A DNA stretch of 54,167 nucleotides from Metasolibacillus sp. (GTDB lineage Bacteria; Bacillota; Bacilli; Bacillales_A; Planococcaceae), in NCBI RefSeq assembly GCF_025291715.1, contig NZ_JAMBIZ010000026.1, positions 1-54,167 of the forward strand, in the 5' to 3' direction. Below are positions 35,510-43,572 of this stretch, piece by piece. The position numbers and the translations under genes were made by a program. The notes under the pieces are model-generated. The model worked only from the letters and a program-made list of their open reading frames with translations. It made no database searches and was not told the origin of the DNA. Within the stretch, counting starts at the first letter, position 1; the number at the start of each line of letters is the position of its first letter.

Positions 35510-35863
35510 AAATAACCTATATGAGAGGACGTGTCCGACATGAGTCAAAAAAAATATAATCAAGCGTTCAAACAAACTGTGGTGGAGCTTTATCGCTCTG
35601 GCACACTGGTCAATCAACTATCCAGCGAATATGGTGTATCAGAAGTCACAATTTATAAATGGATTAAACTCCATTCTCCGATTGAAGGAACAAATGAGTT
35701 AACGGCAGCTGAAGTGGCTGCGATTCAAAAGGAAAATCTACGTTTGAAACAAGAGGTAGACATTCTAAAAAAGGCTATGACCATATTCGCGCAAAAATAG
35801 ACGACCAAGAACTCATCAATCACATTGAAAAAGAAAGCGAGCATCAACCTGTTCAGTTGACAT
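35510..35863 (+). mobile_element. Truncated IS3-family element
   Basis: The OrfA gene is followed by a remnant of OrfB. After OrfA stops at 35800, the -1 frame reads AKIDDQELINHIEKESEHQPVQLT and ends at 35863, where the typical C-x-x-L-x-V-S-R-S-G continuation should be. The rest of OrfB and the right inverted repeat are missing. DNA from here to the nos promoter (35864-36049) holds no gene that I can see. Confidence 0.7.
35540..35800 (+). CDS. IS3-family transposase OrfA
   Basis: An 86-residue helix-turn-helix OrfA: KKYNQAFKQTVVELYRSGTLVNQLSSEYGVSEVTIYKWIK forms the DNA-binding domain, and ENLRLKQEVDILKKAMTIFAQK is the leucine zipper. It still has an A6G tract (AAAAAAG) in the zipper, of the type used for OrfAB frameshifting. 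ATG at 35540 is preferred over GTG at 35531. With OrfB truncated it cannot support transposition by itself. Confidence 0.85.
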   Translation: MSQKKYNQAFKQTVVELYRSGTLVNQLSSEYGVSEVTIYKWIKLHSPIEGTNELTAAEVAAIQKENLRLKQEVDILKKAMTIFAQK

Positions 35864-36049
35864 AGATCCAATAGTTATGTATTAATATGTGTTTGTAAGA
35901 TTGGGAGAAAGGATGATAATTGTGAATATATCTTGTTAAGTGATTTATGATTATATGGTTGTTATTAAAGTAATATTTAACTTTTGATTCAGCTAAAGCG
36001 TATATTATAGTTCCCTCCCAGATTCCAGCTATTTTTATTTCACACAATG

Positions 36050-36117
36050 TCACAATTATTGTCACCTATATTTTGATTTTCTTTCACATTTTTATAGTAG
36101 AGTATATTATGTATAAT
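36050..36117 (+). promoter_or_regulatory. nos cluster promoter and 7-1-7 palindrome
   Basis: TTTCAC (36082-36087), 17 bases, TATTAT (36105-36110), with a second TATAAT at 36112. Upstream lies TCACAAT-T-ATTGTCA (36050-36064), a 7-1-7 near-palindrome of the shape bound by Fur-family regulators (Fur, PerR, Zur). Which regulator, if any, cannot be told. Confidence 0.5.
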
Positions 36118-36143
36118 GAAAAAATAATCTTGGAGGGAAGGCA

Positions 36144-36797
36144 ATGAAGAAAATATTTTTTGTTGTTCCATTTATACTGGCACTTTATGCATGTGGTGAT
36201 AATAGTACAGTAGGAACAGACAAAGCATCTGAACCAGAAGAGGTTGTATCAGAGGAACAACCAAAAAATGAGGTTACATATTTAGCATCCACGGCTGAAT
36301 GGGAAATTGACAATCGTTTACAGGAACCAGCCGAGGATACGATTTGTGAAATTTGTAATATGAAAGTATACACAAGAGACCATGAGTTAGGTGTATTTTC
36401 TGCGCAAGCTGTAAAAGCAGATGGAACAATTGCATTTTACGATGACATCGGTTGTTTATTAAGTGCAGAAAAAGCTGAACATCAATCTATCGAAAAGTTT
36501 GTGCGAGATTATATTACACTAAACTGGATTGATATTGAAGAAGCGACAGTAGTCAAAACAGATATGAAATCACCGATGAATTGGGGCTATATATTCTTTG
36601 CTTATGAGGAAGATGCAAATACATATATCTCAGAAAATCCAACAGCAAAGATTGAAGAATTAGCAGTAGTGAAACAAGCAGCACAAGAGCGCCATGAAAA
36701 AATGATGCAGGAACATGGAGGCAGTCATGGTGAAGGTGAAGACCATGAGCATAATAATGAGAATCAAGATGAATCGGAAGAGCATAATGGTCACTAA
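36144..36797 (+). CDS. nosL: NosL-family copper lipoprotein with His-rich tail
   Basis: A 217-residue lipoprotein. The signal peptide ends LALYAC with the lipidated C17, an acidic linker follows, and then the NosL domain (about 60-180) with the copper-binding motif C68-E-I-C71-N-M73 and the conserved FYDDIGCLL and MNWGYIFFA segments. NosL delivers Cu(I) to nitrous oxide reductase in denitrifiers. A tail of about 35 residues rich in His/Glu (HEHNNENQDESEEHNGH) is an extra likely metal-binding arm. GGAGG precedes the ATG. It heads an operon with nosD one base downstream. Confidence 0.88.
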   Translation: MKKIFFVVPFILALYACGDNSTVGTDKASEPEEVVSEEQPKNEVTYLASTAEWEIDNRLQEPAEDTICEICNMKVYTRDHELGVFSAQAVKADGTIAFYDDIGCLLSAEKAEHQSIEKFVRDYITLNWIDIEEATVVKTDMKSPMNWGYIFFAYEEDANTYISENPTAKIEELAVVKQAAQERHEKMMQEHGGSHGEGEDHEHNNENQDESEEHNGH

Positions 36798-36798
36798 T

Positions 36799-38034
36799 AT
36801 GAAAAAGGGCATTTTACTTGCCCTTTTTTTCTGTATGGTTGGATTTGCGACCCCCGTATATGCACAGAGCCTACAGCAACAGATTAATCAACTCCCGTCA
36901 GGTAGTATTTTAGAGTTAGCACCAGGGCAATATTCTGAAGACCTCATTCTCGATAAAGCGATTCATATTAATGGGAATCACAAGGTCAAGCTCTTTGGCA
37001 AGGTAACTATCATCTCTGATGATGTTGAGGTTAATGGTATGCAATTTCTTGGCGAACAAGGCATTGTCGCAAAGAAAGTGAAAAATATTAAGATAACTGA
37101 AAGCTCTTTTCAAACGAAGCGATTTCCTATTTATTTTGATAGTGTCATAAATAGCGAGATTATGGAAGTAGAGATTAGTGGTGAAGAAGGTCATTACTCC
37201 AAAAAAAGTCATGGTATTTCTCTTTATAAGTCAAAGGATATTTATGTAAAAAACAATAGGATTAAACAAATGCAAGATGGCATTTATTTAGAAGATAGCG
37301 TACGTGTGACGATTGAAGGAAATACGATTACACATGGACGCTATGGAACACACATTATGTATGGTGAGAATATCCAATTATTACATAATACCTATGCTCA
37401 CCATATAACGGGCATTATGGCAATGATGGTCGATGATTTAACTATAGAAAATAATTCAGTTAAACATCAAAATGCCTTAAATAGTTCAGGTCTAACACTG
37501 TATCAAACAACCAAAGTGAATATTGTTCATAATGCGATTCGTGAAAATTCGATTGCTGTTCAATTTCAACAGGCAGAATCAGTAAATATGTCTGACAATA
37601 TCATCGCAAGTAATTTACTTGTGCTAAAAAATATACAGCCAAAAGATATACTGGTTACAAATAATAAGTTCTATGGCAATGTATTAGTCGCTTCAAGTGG
37701 GTCTAAGGGAATTACATTATTAGCTAATAGTTATGATGATTATGATGGTGAGGATTTTGATGGAGACGGTTATGGTGATAGCGTATACACTGTCACTTCT
37801 ACTTTTGGTCAATGGGTCTTAAAAAATGAATATTATCAATATTTTATTGGAAATACAGCGACAGGGTTGTTATCGAGGATGGATACAAACATATCGGAAG
37901 CAAATGCTCTGGTCGATGTGAAGCCTGTGATTCAAGAGGGGCAGGTATGGCAATTATCCTTCTCAGGGAAGCACTTTATTATGGGCATCGCTTTATTTAT
38001 TCTATTAGTTTTTAGTTGGAGGAGATTGAAATGA
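36799..38034 (+). CDS. nosD: NosD-like copper-maturation protein
   Basis: A 411-residue exported protein: signal peptide to about residue 22 (PVYAQ), then a parallel beta-helix built of CASH/PbH1 repeats (GISLYKSKDIYVKNNRIKQMQDGIYLEDSVRVTIEGNTI pattern repeats to residue 330). An acidic Ca-binding-like YDDYDGEDFDGDGYGDSVY follows, typical of NosD, and one C-terminal transmembrane helix (FIMGIALFILLVFSW) plus RRLK. With NosF and NosY it makes the ABC complex needed to build the copper sites of nitrous oxide reductase. ATG at 36799 is coupled to nosL; the stop overlaps the second nosL (ATGA). Confidence 0.9.
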   Translation: MKKGILLALFFCMVGFATPVYAQSLQQQINQLPSGSILELAPGQYSEDLILDKAIHINGNHKVKLFGKVTIISDDVEVNGMQFLGEQGIVAKKVKNIKITESSFQTKRFPIYFDSVINSEIMEVEISGEEGHYSKKSHGISLYKSKDIYVKNNRIKQMQDGIYLEDSVRVTIEGNTITHGRYGTHIMYGENIQLLHNTYAHHITGIMAMMVDDLTIENNSVKHQNALNSSGLTLYQTTKVNIVHNAIRENSIAVQFQQAESVNMSDNIIASNLLVLKNIQPKDILVTNNKFYGNVLVASSGSKGITLLANSYDDYDGEDFDGDGYGDSVYTVTSTFGQWVLKNEYYQYFIGNTATGLLSRMDTNISEANALVDVKPVIQEGQVWQLSFSGKHFIMGIALFILLVFSWRRLK

Positions 38035-38483
38035 AAAAAATTATTTTATTATTCATTATGGGACTTTTGCTAATTGGTTGCTCAGAACAATCAGTTGAAC
38101 CACGAAAAATCGACCCAGAAACGGATATTTGTCTTGTATGCAATATGGGGATTACACATTCAGATTATGCAGGACAAGTGATTTTTAAAAACAATGATTA
38201 CTTAGTATTTGATGATTTAGGCTGTTTAATTGAATATTTAAGAGAGCCAGAGCAAGAAGTCGCAGTAGCGTACATTCAATCAAATGATAAGCATGAGTGG
38301 ATAGATGTAAAAAAGGCTGCCTATATATACAATGAAGATTATTGGACACCAATGAATTATGGTGTACTTGCTTTTGCATCAGTCGGGGATGCAACTATTT
38401 ACGAGCAGGAGAATGGGGCAGGGAAGGCTCTTACTTATGATGAGCTAGTAACGTCATTTAATTGGGGTGTGCATGAGCATTGA
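38031..38483 (+). CDS. nosL: Second NosL-family copper lipoprotein
   Basis: A 150-residue lipoprotein with lipobox LLIGC (C17), the C-L-V-C-N-M copper motif near residues 34-39, DDLGCLIEYL and the MNYGVLAFA segment. It is clearly related to the first NosL but shorter, without the His-rich tail. GGAGGAGATTGAA precedes ATG at 38031. The overlapping ends with nosD and nosY place it inside one operon. Two NosL paralogues in one cluster suggest successive steps of copper handover, which is inference. Confidence 0.88.
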   Translation: MKKIILLFIMGLLLIGCSEQSVEPRKIDPETDICLVCNMGITHSDYAGQVIFKNNDYLVFDDLGCLIEYLREPEQEVAVAYIQSNDKHEWIDVKKAAYIYNEDYWTPMNYGVLAFASVGDATIYEQENGAGKALTYDELVTSFNWGVHEH

Positions 38484-39277
38484 TTAAATCGGAAATAAAG
38501 CAGCTTTTCCGGAGCAAATGGATTTATATGTTGCTTTGTATTTTTATTGTGTTATTTGTTTCTATTTTAATGCTACAGCAATTAAATGTGGACGCAGGTG
38601 GATTTGACCGTTTTCAAGCCTCGATATTAAATTTATTACTTTTTTTGTTTCCTTTATTTATCCTGACAATTGGAGCGATGAGCATTGCTGCTGATATTGA
38701 ATCAGGTTGGTATCAATTAATTCGCTCCTATCCAGTCAATATCATACATTATTTAACTGCTAAGTATGTTGCATTGGTTACTATATTCTTATTTGCCCTG
38801 TTTACTACAGAGGCAGTGATATTACTTATGGGGGCTTTCTTTGGTGGTGTCCATATAGATAGGTATTTTCTTATACTAACAATCGTTATTATCGCTGTTT
38901 TTAGTGCAATGAGCGTAATGATTGGTGCTATTTCTATACATCGCTTACAAGCGCTAGGTTTTAGTTTAGGGGTATGGGCACTTTTCACATTATTAAGTAA
39001 TTATATTGTGATGGCGGTTGGCACAATCATCCCTAAGCAAATGTATGAAAATGTAATTTATGCCCATGTTCATCTAAATATTATCGAGTGGTTACGTTAT
39101 ATTTATTTAATTCAAATTGAACAAACCGGCATTTTAGGTAAGTCGTTTTATTACTTAACACAGTTTTATGAAACGAAAATCGGTTTTTTCCTCATGATAG
39201 GTATTACTGCATTATGGTGGTTTATGCCACTTTGTCTTGCCTATTTTAAGCTAAAACGTAAGGAGAACTCTAAATGA
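38480..39277 (+). CDS. nosY: NosY-like ABC transporter permease
   Basis: A 265-residue membrane protein of the ABC-2 type with about six transmembrane helices (residues 14-33, 50-72, 95-120, 130-155, 165-185, 232-255). It starts with the usual cytoplasmic MIKSEIKQLFRSKWIY. It pairs with the next ATPase as NosY in the NosDFY complex. TTG at 38480 overlaps the nosL stop and the end overlaps nosF by four bases. Confidence 0.85.
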   Translation: MIKSEIKQLFRSKWIYMLLCIFIVLFVSILMLQQLNVDAGGFDRFQASILNLLLFLFPLFILTIGAMSIAADIESGWYQLIRSYPVNIIHYLTAKYVALVTIFLFALFTTEAVILLMGAFFGGVHIDRYFLILTIVIIAVFSAMSVMIGAISIHRLQALGFSLGVWALFTLLSNYIVMAVGTIIPKQMYENVIYAHVHLNIIEWLRYIYLIQIEQTGILGKSFYYLTQFYETKIGFFLMIGITALWWFMPLCLAYFKLKRKENSK

Positions 39278-39960
39278 TTGAGCTACAAGAAGTAGTAGTA
39301 ACATATCGTAAAGGACGACAAATCGGACCTGTTACCTACCAAATGACAAGTGGAAAAATTATCGCATTAGTCGGGGAGAATGGTGCTGGAAAAAGCACTA
39401 TCATGAAATTGATTATGGGGCAATTACCTGTAGATAGCGGCACGATAACGGGAATTCCTAAAGGGAAGGTACGCTATATGCCTGACGATTTGAACTTTCC
39501 TACTACATTAAAAGTGGGTGAAATTATTGAACTGCTAGGAAAATTAAAAGGAATTACAAAAGAAAGTCAAAAGGAGATTTTAAAGCGAGCTGATTTATTT
39601 GACCATATCAATAGTTTTGTTAGTGAGCTATCTAAAGGAATGCGACAGCGCTTAAACTTTGCGCAAAGCTTGTTAGGGGAATGTGATGTCTATATTTTAG
39701 ATGAACCCACTAACGGGCTAGACCCGTATTGGATTAACAGGGTGAAATCCATTTTAAAGGAAGAGAAAGATAAAGGTCAATTAATCTTATACTCTACTCA
39801 CTTGCTATCAATGGTTGAAGAGATGGCAGATGAAGTCATTTTTATTCATAAAGGTCAAGTTCTTGCCTCTGGTAATATCTCAAATCTAAAACTTCAATAC
39901 GCTGAGAATTCATTAGAAGCCTTATGGATGAAATTGTATTTAAAGGAGGAAACGTCTTGA
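39274..39960 (+). CDS. nosF: NosF-like ABC transporter ATPase
   Basis: A 228-residue ATPase with Walker A GENGAGKST (34-42), signature LSKGMRQ (119-125), Walker B ILDEPTNGLDP (141-151) and H-loop at STHLL. The sequence is of the NosF/Nod-like ABC-2 ATPase kind. It energises the NosDY complex, which in denitrifiers delivers a factor for the copper-sulfur centre of NosZ. Its stop overlaps the TTG of the TlpA-like gene. No nosZ is found beside it. Confidence 0.9.
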   Translation: MIELQEVVVTYRKGRQIGPVTYQMTSGKIIALVGENGAGKSTIMKLIMGQLPVDSGTITGIPKGKVRYMPDDLNFPTTLKVGEIIELLGKLKGITKESQKEILKRADLFDHINSFVSELSKGMRQRLNFAQSLLGECDVYILDEPTNGLDPYWINRVKSILKEEKDKGQLILYSTHLLSMVEEMADEVIFIHKGQVLASGNISNLKLQYAENSLEALWMKLYLKEETS

Positions 39961-40490
39961 AGAATTTGCTTTCCGGTGGCGTTATTTTTATCTTAGTAGC
40001 GCTTATAGTAGTTAATTATTTAGCACCAGATAAAAAAGAGACTGTAAAAGAAGAGGCTAACACAAAAGATGTAGAGCTTTCTGACAGAGCTGTACAAAAT
40101 TTTGAATTGCCAAATATTTTGGGTGAAAAAGCAACATTATACGATTATTTAGGTAAACCTGTTGTCCTTACATTTTGGGCAACGTGGTGTGGTCCTTGTA
40201 ATGAAGAAATGCCGCGATTACAAAAATATTATGAGACAAAGCAAGATGCACATATTGTAGCAGTCAACGCAACTGATATGGAGGCAAGTATAGCAGCCGT
40301 CACTAAATATGCTGCTAATAAGGGATGGAGTTTACCTATCTTATTTGATGAAACGGGAGAAATCCGAAAGAGGTTTGGCGGCTTTACCATACCAACGACT
40401 GTATTTTTGAGCGCAAATGGCGAAATCGTTCATGAAGTTTATGGAGCTATTGATGAGGCATATATAGATAATATTTTGGAGCAATTATAA
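39957..40490 (+). CDS. TlpA/ResA-like membrane thiol-disulfide reductase
   Basis: A 177-residue protein with an N-terminal membrane anchor (residues 5-22) and an extracytoplasmic thioredoxin fold of the TlpA/ResA kind. The active site is W-C78-G-P-C81 and the cis-proline is in GFTIPTTVF. It probably keeps cysteines of the copper chaperones, or of a target cuproprotein or cytochrome, reduced. TTG at 39957 is behind AAAGGAGGAAACG and overlaps the nosF stop, so it is the last gene of the operon; a terminator follows. Confidence 0.85.
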   Translation: MKNLLSGGVIFILVALIVVNYLAPDKKETVKEEANTKDVELSDRAVQNFELPNILGEKATLYDYLGKPVVLTFWATWCGPCNEEMPRLQKYYETKQDAHIVAVNATDMEASIAAVTKYAANKGWSLPILFDETGEIRKRFGGFTIPTTVFLSANGEIVHEVYGAIDEAYIDNILEQL

Positions 40491-40493
40491 ATA

Positions 40494-40529
40494 AAATCAG
40501 GCGCCAAAGTAATTGGTGCCTGATTTTTA
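40494..40529. terminator. Bidirectional terminator between convergent genes
   Basis: AAATCAGGCGCCAA pairs with TTGGTGCCTGATTT over AGTAA, with T5 on one side and A4 on the other. It ends the nos operon and also the reverse-strand PepSY gene. Confidence 0.85.
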
Positions 40530-40535
40530 AATTCA

Positions 40536-41894
40536 TTAGCTCTCTTTGAGTGTTGTTTGTTGTCTTTTCGTAAAATAGAGAACCAGCTCAATGAAAACAA
40601 CGAGAATCAGTGAGATACCGAAGAGTGGCATTATAATACCCAATACAACGACAAAAATATAAAAAGGAATAGAGATTTCTTTTGCTATAGGTGGTGCAGA
40701 AATCATCCCCTTTTGCCTGCGCAATAGCCATGTTTTGAATCCAAGGTAAATCAAATATAAGAAGGCTAGACAGACAAATAAATTGATAATTTTATTTGCC
40801 CAACCAAATAAATGCCCTTCGTGAAGAGGGATGCCCCATGTGAACCATTTCCCTAAAATTCCATATTCATCGTAACCAACAGAAGAAATAAATGTCCCAC
40901 TATATTGGTCAAAATAAATTGTGATTTCTTCATCTGGACTGACATCTAGCCCTGTAACACCTGTACCTGAGCCTTTAGCAACTGTAAAAACACCTTCTTC
41001 AGAGCTAGGTAAAATAATAGAGTAAGGCTTTGGAATATTTTCATTTTCAATATGTCCGATTAATTCCTCGACAGATAATGCATATTCATTTGAGTAATCT
41101 GCAGCGCCTGTATGTCCTCCATGACCTGAATGATCCTGAGCATTAGATGTTGGCGTTTCATTTTTACGTGTAATCCACGGAATCTCATTTACTTCAGATG
41201 TTGGCGGATTTTGCTGCAACTCAGGAATACCGATGGATGGATTTTCTTGTGCAGCCGTATAGATAAAATGTCCCATCAATGCTGACCATGGTAACCCTGT
41301 AAAAATAATAGCCACCATAGGAATCGTAATCATCACACCTAATAGAGCATGCCATCTTCGAGAACGAATGCGTGTTGTTTCTGTCTGTGCTTTTTTCCAC
41401 AACTTCTTTCTAACAGTCATATAGAGACCTGAAAGTAATAAGAAAATAGCCCAACATGCAGCTAACTCCACTAAATAATTAACGAATGTTCCACCTATGA
41501 ACAAGGAGCTGTGTAGATTTCTTAGGACATTGGAAAATGTATAATTGGCATCCTGACTGCCTACAATTTGATAGTTATCATCTAAAAATACATACTTTTG
41601 CTCGCCCGCACTGTTAGTCATGGTTAATCGAGTATTATATGGCTCGTCCAATATAATGATTTTACTAAGGGAATAGTCGTTAAACGCTTCCTTTGCTTGC
41701 TCAACTCCTTCATCAATTGTAAGCTTTGTTTTTTGGTCACTATCGCCAAAGAAGGAATCCGCATATAGTTTATTTTCCACTTCGGGGTAGAATAAGTAGC
41801 CTATACCACTGATTGTTAATGTAAGTAACAATGGGGTAATGAATAATGCAGCGAAAAAGTGCCATCGCCAAAAACGATTGTAGAAGTTCTTCAT
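40536..41894 (-). CDS. PepSY-domain membrane protein
   Basis: A 452-residue PepSY-associated membrane protein: a WRWHFFAALFITPLLLTLTISGIGYLF helix near 10-32, then a PepSY-like extracellular domain (about 45-130), further helices near 135-160 and 185-210, a second PepSY-like stretch, and helices near 375-395 and 410-440. A Gly/His-rich loop (DHSGHGGHTG, about 247-256) lies outside and could hold copper or another metal. GGAGGC precedes the ATG. It is convergent with the nos operon and shares its terminator. Related proteins act in iron/siderophore reduction or metal uptake; the substrate here is not known. Confidence 0.8.
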   Translation of the reverse strand: MKNFYNRFWRWHFFAALFITPLLLTLTISGIGYLFYPEVENKLYADSFFGDSDQKTKLTIDEGVEQAKEAFNDYSLSKIIILDEPYNTRLTMTNSAGEQKYVFLDDNYQIVGSQDANYTFSNVLRNLHSSLFIGGTFVNYLVELAACWAIFLLLSGLYMTVRKKLWKKAQTETTRIRSRRWHALLGVMITIPMVAIIFTGLPWSALMGHFIYTAAQENPSIGIPELQQNPPTSEVNEIPWITRKNETPTSNAQDHSGHGGHTGAADYSNEYALSVEELIGHIENENIPKPYSIILPSSEEGVFTVAKGSGTGVTGLDVSPDEEITIYFDQYSGTFISSVGYDEYGILGKWFTWGIPLHEGHLFGWANKIINLFVCLAFLYLIYLGFKTWLLRRQKGMISAPPIAKEISIPFYIFVVVLGIIMPLFGISLILVVFIELVLYFTKRQQTTLKES

Positions 41895-41989
41895 AAAGCC
41901 TCCTGTAGTGTATAATTCTTTTTACATGAATAATATACATAATAAGTGTGAAATTTGAATGATATTTTTAGGGGAAATTTAAGGTTAAT

Positions 41990-42469
41990 AGAAAAATTTT
42001 ATTTAAATGATAGCGAAAAACACACAGATTATCAATATAAAAATCAGCTTGCTACGACAATTAATTTTAAGAATCATTTTTTAAAGAATTAACAACATTA
42101 GCAGCGAGTAGCGTTGAACAAGATAACCCGATCAAAGGATTAATTATATTAGCCTCTAAACGCCATATTAAATGCTTTGATGAATTAACAGAGGAAGAAA
42201 AGTTAGATTATATTACAGTTTTATCAAAAATTAGAGCTGTACAAAGAAAGGCTTTAGGGATAGAGCATGTCTATTATTTTTACAATGAGGATACAACACA
42301 TCATTTTCATACTTGGCTAGTCCCACGCTATGACTGGATGTATCAATTTGGGCGCTCGGTAGAATCTGTAAGACCTGTTTTGTTGCATGCTAGAAACCAT
42401 ATGAATAGTGAGGGAAATATCAATACAGTGATGGAGGCGATTCAGCAGCTAACAAAAGAGTTGAATTAA
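41990..42469 (+). pseudogene. Broken HIT-family (nucleotide hydrolase) gene
   Basis: From about 42090 to TAA at 42469 the frame reads ELTTLAASSVEQDNP to QQLTKELN and includes the HIT signature HHFHTWLVPR. There is no start codon, because TAA closes the frame just upstream. In another frame 42021-42085 reads HTDYQYKNQLATTINFKNHFLK, which joins smoothly to ELTTLAAS, so one base was lost or gained near 42085. The N-terminus is also missing. HIT proteins hydrolyse nucleoside phosphoramidates or dinucleoside polyphosphates; this copy should be inactive. Confidence 0.75.
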
Positions 42470-42470
42470 C

Positions 42471-42505
42471 AAGAGCTGTTCGAAAAGCACGCTTTTCGAA
42501 CAGCT
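42471..42505 (-). terminator. Terminator of the multi-PepSY gene
   Basis: GAGCTGTTCGAAAAGC with its exact complement over CA makes a 16-bp perfect stem between the HIT pseudogene and the reverse-strand PepSY gene. The T-run is weak on both sides. Confidence 0.65.
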
Positions 42506-42516
42506 CAAAATGACAA

Positions 42517-43482
42517 CTAGTCATCAATGCTATATTCTAAAACTTCTCCAGTTTGTGCATCAATTTCAAATTCGTGTTCAATTTTGCCATCTTTAATTTC
42601 AACTTCATAAATATAGCGGCCATCATCTTCGTCAAGCTTAGCTTTTTTCACTTTACCAGTGACTTGCTTTTGGGCAATCGCAATCGCTTGCTGTGACGAA
42701 ATCAAGTTGCTTGGCTTGTTAGATACATTTGAAGTGGCATTGTCATTATGGGAATTTTTATTGTCCCAATTATCATGACTTAAAACAGCCCCCGTTTTTG
42801 CATCAATATCAAATGTGTTGACGATGCTGCGGTCACGCACGATGATTTCATAAATCTCTTTGTTATTTTTAGAAGTTAGCTTAGCCTTTGTTACTTGACC
42901 AGAAGCCTGTTTTAACGCAATATCCATCGCCTGTTGCTTTGTAATAAGATTTTGTGTATTAACAGGTTGCTTAGCTGTATTTAAAGTCTTACGCTCAACG
43001 ATCGTTACTGCACCTGTTTGTGCATCCACTTCAAGCTCTATTTTTTCTGTCGCTGTTTTTATTTCGATTTCATAATGTGGAATATTGTCATCGCCATCGT
43101 AATCAAAATCAATGATTTGCCCTGCAAATTGCTTTAAGGCAATATCTGTTGCTTGTTGCTCTGTAATTGAGTTTGCCGTTTGTTTTGTTGCATTCAATGC
43201 TTCACGTTCAACAACTGTTACTGCGCCAGTTTTCGCATTCACTTCAAGCTCTAGCTTTTCCGTTGCAGTTTTTACGTCAATTTCATAATGTGGAATTCTG
43301 TCATCACCATCATAATCAAAATCAATGATTTGTCCTTCAAATTGCTTTAATGCCAGTTCTTTTGCTTGCTGAGCTGTAATCGTTGCCGCTTTTTCCGCTG
43401 AGCCAGATAAGTCATTTTGTGCGAAAATATAACCACCAATCATGCCGACAAGTACCGTAGGAATAATCCAATATTTTTTCAT
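42517..43482 (-). CDS. Exported protein with four PepSY repeats
   Basis: A 321-residue protein with an N-terminal signal anchor (residues 4-20) and four PepSY domains (about 33-98, 105-170, 183-245, 258-320). Each has the ITxQQAxxIALKQ helix followed by [23 protein letters not shown] strands. Repeats 1 and 2 are almost identical even at DNA level (both include [11 protein letters not shown]), a recent tandem duplication; 3 and 4 have diverged. GAAGGAG precedes the ATG. PepSY domains inhibit peptidases or sense envelope state. It lies beside a PepSY/two-component group, as YkoI does beside YkoGH in B. subtilis. Confidence 0.85.
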   Translation of the reverse strand: MKKYWIIPTVLVGMIGGYIFAQNDLSGSAEKAATITAQQAKELALKQFEGQIIDFDYDGDDRIPHYEIDVKTATEKLELEVNAKTGAVTVVEREALNATKQTANSITEQQATDIALKQFAGQIIDFDYDGDDNIPHYEIEIKTATEKIELEVDAQTGAVTIVERKTLNTAKQPVNTQNLITKQQAMDIALKQASGQVTKAKLTSKNNKEIYEIIVRDRSIVNTFDIDAKTGAVLSHDNWDNKNSHNDNATSNVSNKPSNLISSQQAIAIAQKQVTGKVKKAKLDEDDGRYIYEVEIKDGKIEHEFEIDAQTGEVLEYSIDD

Positions 43483-43572
43483 TTCTCATACACTCCTTCT
43501 GTTGCTTATAGCCTCATTATAAAAAATGAAAATGAGATGACTGTGAGAGCAACATTAGAATTTAATGAGAAT

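Noticed and set aside
36715-36798. N-terminal extension of nosD over the end of the first nosL
   Set aside because: The extension is out of character for an exported protein; the signal peptide begins at the ATG at 36799.
36144-40490. Complete denitrification (N2O reductase) locus
   Set aside because: Only maturation genes are present; I looked for a NosZ-like frame on both strands nearby and found none.
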